Shown: one piece after another, positions 61,081 through 64,000 of the stretch | Layout of the letters: each line of letters begins with the position of its first letter | Numbering within the stretch: the stretch's first letter is position 1 | Source: Vampirovibrionales bacterium | Lineage (GTDB): Bacteria; Cyanobacteriota; Vampirovibrionia; Vampirovibrionales; Vampirovibrionaceae | Assembly (NCBI GenBank): GCA_029262635.1 | Contig: JAJCZA010000005.1 | Span: forward strand, 248,001-312,000 | DNA length: 64,000 nucleotides | Direction of reading: 5' to 3' | The notes under the pieces: generated by a model | What the model saw: only the letters and a program-made list of their open reading frames with translations | Database searches by the model: none | What the model was told of the DNA's origin: nothing | Program-made: the position numbers and the translations under genes

Positions 61081-61512
61081 CTATCCGGTTTGACTACCTG
61101 GATCTAGAACGGCAAGTTGATACAAATATTGACCATATTGATAGCTATAATCCCGATTCGCATTACCTAACGCTGCCGCATTTTGACTGGCAGTATACTG
61201 AACTGACGGGCTATCAGCATTTCCGGCCGACAAATGAGACTGACTCTGGGCAAGCGATAAATTGGACTCAAACCGATCTATCTTCGATGTCAGGCTGGCT
61301 TCCTGCTGGTCCCAACCGTCCGAAATAATTGAATACACTTCGCTTTCCTGTGTCGCTGTTAACGTTAATCCTTCCTGATTCGCTTCAAGAGCTGACAGAT
61401 TAGAATCAGTCGCTTTCGGCTTTGCAACATTTGCAAGAGAAGCTTGACTACCTACAGCACTATTCGTACCTGGCACTGGATTAGTTCCCTGTGGCACACC
61501 CATACTAAGCAT
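61081..61512 (-). CDS. Hypothetical Ser/Ala/Gln-rich protein
   Basis: A protein of about 143 residues, rich in Ser, Ala, Gln and Asn, without membrane segment or cysteines; the middle is helical (EVYSIISDGWDQQEASLTSK) and the C-terminus Tyr-rich (DYSYQYGQYLYQLAVLD). The start at 61512 (MLSMGVPQG) has GGAGA about 13 bases before; the frame is open 11 residues further. Not recognised. It faces the UPF0104 gene. Confidence 0.55.
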   Translation of the reverse strand: MLSMGVPQGTNPVPGTNSAVGSQASLANVAKPKATDSNLSALEANQEGLTLTATQESEVYSIISDGWDQQEASLTSKIDRFESNLSLAQSQSHLSAGNADSPSVQYTASQNAAALGNANRDYSYQYGQYLYQLAVLDPGSQTG

Positions 61513-61796
61513 TATTAACTTACTTCTCCTCTCAAATTCAGACAATATTTTTCTCTAACGAATATACTACTTATAACAATAAAAACAAATTCAGGCTAAA
61601 AATTGCCCTTCTTTCTTCAAAATCACTAAAATACCCCTATTCGATGTTTTCAGCCCGAAGAGTCCAGAATAAGAGCGTAAACATATAAAGGACACTATGG
61701 TTTTCCTCTCCGGTTTTAGGTAGAATGGTAGTTGTTGCTCTATGCATTATCCTTGTCCGAATCACTCAAAAACCTTGACCGGAGACTATTTCCTTT

Positions 61797-63713
61797 ATGA
61801 ACTATTTGCCGTCATTGACCCTCAACAAAGCCCCTCTCGCCTTTCTCCTTTCGCTTGTTCTCGGCTTTTCATCCGGCCTTCCTTCTTTTGCGGAAGACCC
61901 AACAACCACAGAGGAAGCCATCCCGACCCCCCTTTCTGACTTTGCCCCGGATGAAATCCGGCCGGCTCGGGGAAAACGCTACGATCAGGGCCTAACCATC
62001 ACAAAAGTCTCCATTAAAGGAAACCGGCTCATTGAAGGTGGGCTTATTCGAGAAGCCATGGCATCCCGCTCCGGGAGCCTTTATAGTAAACGAAATCTTC
62101 AACGGGATCTTCGGCGCATCTACAACATGGGCTACTTTACCGAGAAGATTAAAGCCGTTCCTATCGCCACCAACAACGGCATCCACCTCCGTATTGAAGT
62201 GGAAGAAAACGCACCGGTTACCGGTATCAATATTGATGGCAATACCCTGATTAATGACGAAGAACTTCAGGCCATTTTTGCTGGCCAGACCGGGATGCCT
62301 CAAAACATTGGCCAACTAAACGAAAGCATTGAAAAAATTGAAAAAGTCTATGCCAAAAAAGGCTATGTTCTGGCCCGGGTAAAAAACATTTCCGATGACC
62401 CTGATGGGGTCATTAACCTGGAAGTTAATGAGGGTGAAATTAACGACATTCACTTCATTGGCAACCGAAAAACGAAAGATTATGTCGTTAAACGGATGAT
62501 GCTCACCAAAAAAGGCGATACCTATAACGAGAAAGTCTTGACCGAAGACTTGAAGCGGGTTTTTTCCAGTCAGTCTTTTTCTGATGTCCGCCGAGTCATC
62601 ACCGTCTCACCGGATGACCCAGACAAATACGACCTTAGCATTGAGCTGGACGAAAAGAAAACCGGCGCCATTTCCATGGGCGGCGGAGTTGATACCGGAA
62701 CCGGCCTGTTCGGTTCCGTCGGTTACACGGATCCCAACTTTCGAGGTCGGGGCGAAAACTTTACCTCCATTGCCGCCGTCGGTACCGGTGTTATTGGCCG
62801 AGGCGACAGTCTGGCTGATGCTCGCACATATCAGTTTGATGTCGGTTGGAGTACACCCAGTTTCCGACAGACCGATAACGCGATCTCAACCAACCTATAC
62901 GGTCGGGATATGGCGAGCATTAACGTCCCTCTCGGCATCGAACGTCGTATTGGAACCGGCGTCACCTGGTCTCGTCCCATTAAATCCATTAAAAACACCG
63001 CCTTTAGTTTAGGGCTCACGGGTGAGCGGGTCTCTCTCCGAGAAGGGGGCACCAGTTCCGATCTGTCGGATCTTGGGATTACCGGACGAGGTACTCAACT
63101 CGACGGCGGTACGTTTATTAACCTATCGCCCACCATCGCATACGACACTCGAAATAACCGGTTTGCCCCAACAAAAGGGCAGTTAAGTACCCTTTCCCTT
63201 TCAGGAGCCTATGGTGTTGGTGGCGGATCTTACGGGACCGTTTCAGCCAACGTTCGTAAATACATCAAACTCCATAAGAACGTCACTCTCGCCTTAAACG
63301 CCCAAGGGGGCAGCGCTTTAATTGGTGACATTCCCACCTTTAACATGTTCCGGGTCGGTGGCTCTTATTCGGTTCGAGGATTTCAAGAGGGTGGTCTTGG
63401 TATTGGTAACGGATTCCTTATTGGTAGCGCCGAAGTCCGGACCAAACTCCCTTTGTTTGGCAAGTTGAAAAAAATTCCGTTTCTGGATAACCTAGGCGCT
63501 GCTTTCTTCCTCGACGCCGGGAAAGTCGTGGATCAAGCCAAGCTGACCAGCGGCCAATTCGGTCACGACGGGTTTGGTGCGTCCGCAGGGGCTGGGCTTC
63601 GCCTTACGATTCCAGGAGTTGGCCCGGTTCGAATCGACTACGCCATTCCCATCGCCGGAGGCAACAGTAACTTCTATCGGCGCTTTAATTTCGGCGTCGG
63701 ACAGAAGTTCTAG
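61797..63713 (+). CDS. bamA: Outer membrane assembly factor BamA / Omp85
   Basis: Inserts beta-barrel proteins into the outer membrane. The 638-residue precursor has a signal peptide (ending SFAED), a short acidic/Pro stretch, three POTRA domains (about 65-140, 140-215 and 215-290: TKVSIKGNRLIEGG, INIDGNTLINDEELQ, IHFIGNRKTKDYV) and a 16-strand barrel with the VRGF motif in SYSVRGFQEGG and a C-terminal Phe (GVGQKF). Three POTRAs, against five in E. coli, fit cyanobacterial Omp85. GGAGA lies 11 bases upstream. skp follows. Confidence 0.96.
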   Translation: MNYLPSLTLNKAPLAFLLSLVLGFSSGLPSFAEDPTTTEEAIPTPLSDFAPDEIRPARGKRYDQGLTITKVSIKGNRLIEGGLIREAMASRSGSLYSKRNLQRDLRRIYNMGYFTEKIKAVPIATNNGIHLRIEVEENAPVTGINIDGNTLINDEELQAIFAGQTGMPQNIGQLNESIEKIEKVYAKKGYVLARVKNISDDPDGVINLEVNEGEINDIHFIGNRKTKDYVVKRMMLTKKGDTYNEKVLTEDLKRVFSSQSFSDVRRVITVSPDDPDKYDLSIELDEKKTGAISMGGGVDTGTGLFGSVGYTDPNFRGRGENFTSIAAVGTGVIGRGDSLADARTYQFDVGWSTPSFRQTDNAISTNLYGRDMASINVPLGIERRIGTGVTWSRPIKSIKNTAFSLGLTGERVSLREGGTSSDLSDLGITGRGTQLDGGTFINLSPTIAYDTRNNRFAPTKGQLSTLSLSGAYGVGGGSYGTVSANVRKYIKLHKNVTLALNAQGGSALIGDIPTFNMFRVGGSYSVRGFQEGGLGIGNGFLIGSAEVRTKLPLFGKLKKIPFLDNLGAAFFLDAGKVVDQAKLTSGQFGHDGFGASAGAGLRLTIPGVGPVRIDYAIPIAGGNSNFYRRFNFGVGQKF

Positions 63714-63745
63714 TCGACCTGCTCCAATGAAACGAAAATGGAAAC

Positions 63746-63774
63746 TTGCTAGGATCGCTTGTGGATCCTATAAT
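63746..63774 (+). promoter_or_regulatory. Sigma-70 promoter of the skp-like gene
   Basis: TTGCTA (63746-63751) and TATAAT (63769-63774) with a 17-base spacer, 31 bases before the ATG at 63806. It allows the skp-like gene to be expressed apart from bamA. Confidence 0.75.
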
Positions 63775-63805
63775 ACAGTGAACATGTCAATAGGAGACTC
63801 ACCCC

Positions 63806-64000
63806 ATGAGGCAGATTTATTCCATCGCAATGGCTCTCATTGCAACGATTGTTTTCTCGTTTAGTGCTGTTGCGCAAGCGGATAATATCGGTTACGTTGA
63901 TTTTGATAAGATCTTAAGCGGGTATGATAAAGCCCTGAGCGTTCTTTCAGATATCAAAGTTCGCGAAGCCGAAATTCGCAAGATGCAGGCCGATTTTGTA
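63806..64000 (+). CDS. skp: OmpH/Skp-family periplasmic chaperone (5' part)
   Basis: The first 65 codons of a gene cut by the window end. MRQIYSIAMALIATIVFSFSAVAQ is a signal peptide; the mature start NIGYVDFDKILSGYDKAL matches the conserved strand and helix of Skp/OmpH, followed by the coiled-coil arm (VREAEIRKMQADFV). Skp holds unfolded outer-membrane proteins in the periplasm and is typically found after bamA, as here. AGGAG lies 9 bases before the ATG. Confidence 0.85.
   Translation, partial: MRQIYSIAMALIATIVFSFSAVAQADNIGYVDFDKILSGYDKALSVLSDIKVREAEIRKMQADFV

Overview
The window looks like a chromosomal segment of a Gram-negative, non-photosynthetic member of the cyanobacterial lineage (Vampirovibrionia/Melainabacteria-like). 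Evidence for this is a DUF561/Ycf23 protein (23598-24362), a family otherwise typical of cyanobacteria and algal plastids; a saccharopine-dehydrogenase-like oxidoreductase of a type I associate with cyanobacteria (49200-50207); an Omp85/BamA with a short, apparently three-POTRA periplasmic part (61797-63713); and a full MinCDE set. No photosynthesis or carbon-fixation gene is seen. The lineage call rests on family recognition from sequence alone and was not tested by a search. Nothing looks like a prophage, IS element, CRISPR array, rRNA or tRNA; the region reads as densely packed core genome with many small lineage-specific proteins.

Layout. 1-1064: the end of a ribosomal protein operon (rplF, rplR) closed by a strong terminator right after rplR. 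1111-5015 (minus): minC-minD-minE and glutamate dehydrogenase. 5124-8178 (plus): an S4 RNA-binding protein (RqcP-like), a TM2 protein, enolase, ribosome hibernation factor and a DUF4870 membrane protein. 8190-11248 (minus): zinc-ribbon membrane protein, DUF58 protein, DUF429-like protein. 11303-13905: ychF and a cluster of small secreted or Cys-rich peptides. 13906-16171: tdh-kbl (threonine to glycine). 16388-25650: a Cys/His hydrolase-like protein, a GGDEF/HD-GYP protein, a probable RNA polymerase omega subunit, a TylF-type methyltransferase, a large TPR protein, DUF561 and uppS. 25662-31533: ridA-nicO, two divergent HTH genes around a large palindrome, a TPR-zincin protein, a PDZ lipoprotein, a GNAT protein. 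31661-37196: cysS-mrnC, an MCE protein, a CPBP protease, and prfB-aroQ with a classical programmed frameshift in prfB. 37626-41351: two WYL-type regulators with a divergent operator-like dyad, a uridine-kinase-like protein, pth. 41525-50207: a class III nucleotide cyclase, the whole glycine cleavage P/T/H set (gcvT, gcvH, gcvPA, gcvPB), bioD. 50311-63713: ruvC, lnt, ldcA, a beta-propeller protein, dapF, a three-gene lipid-linked glycosylation cassette, bamA, and the start of a skp/ompH gene running off the window.

How it fits together. Threonine dehydrogenase, KBL, the glycine cleavage system and glutamate dehydrogenase form an amino-acid-degrading route giving acetyl-CoA, one-carbon units, NADH and ammonia, which suits a heterotroph feeding on protein. 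A second theme is the envelope: UppS, DapF, LdcA, Lnt, BamA, Skp, an MCE lipid-transport protein and the glycosyltransferase cassette together imply a true outer membrane with modified lipids. A third is translation quality and ribosome state (HPF, YchF, RqcP, Pth, RF2, mini-RNase III).

The most interesting non-coding signals are operator-like dyads between divergent regulators (27507-27552 and 39717-39752), a terminator hairpin that contains the Shine-Dalgarno of the next gene (7767-7828), a tandem TTATTGCAAC element over the ridA-nicO promoter, a terminator inside the glycine cleavage locus, and a small Cys-rich exported peptide (13012-13176).
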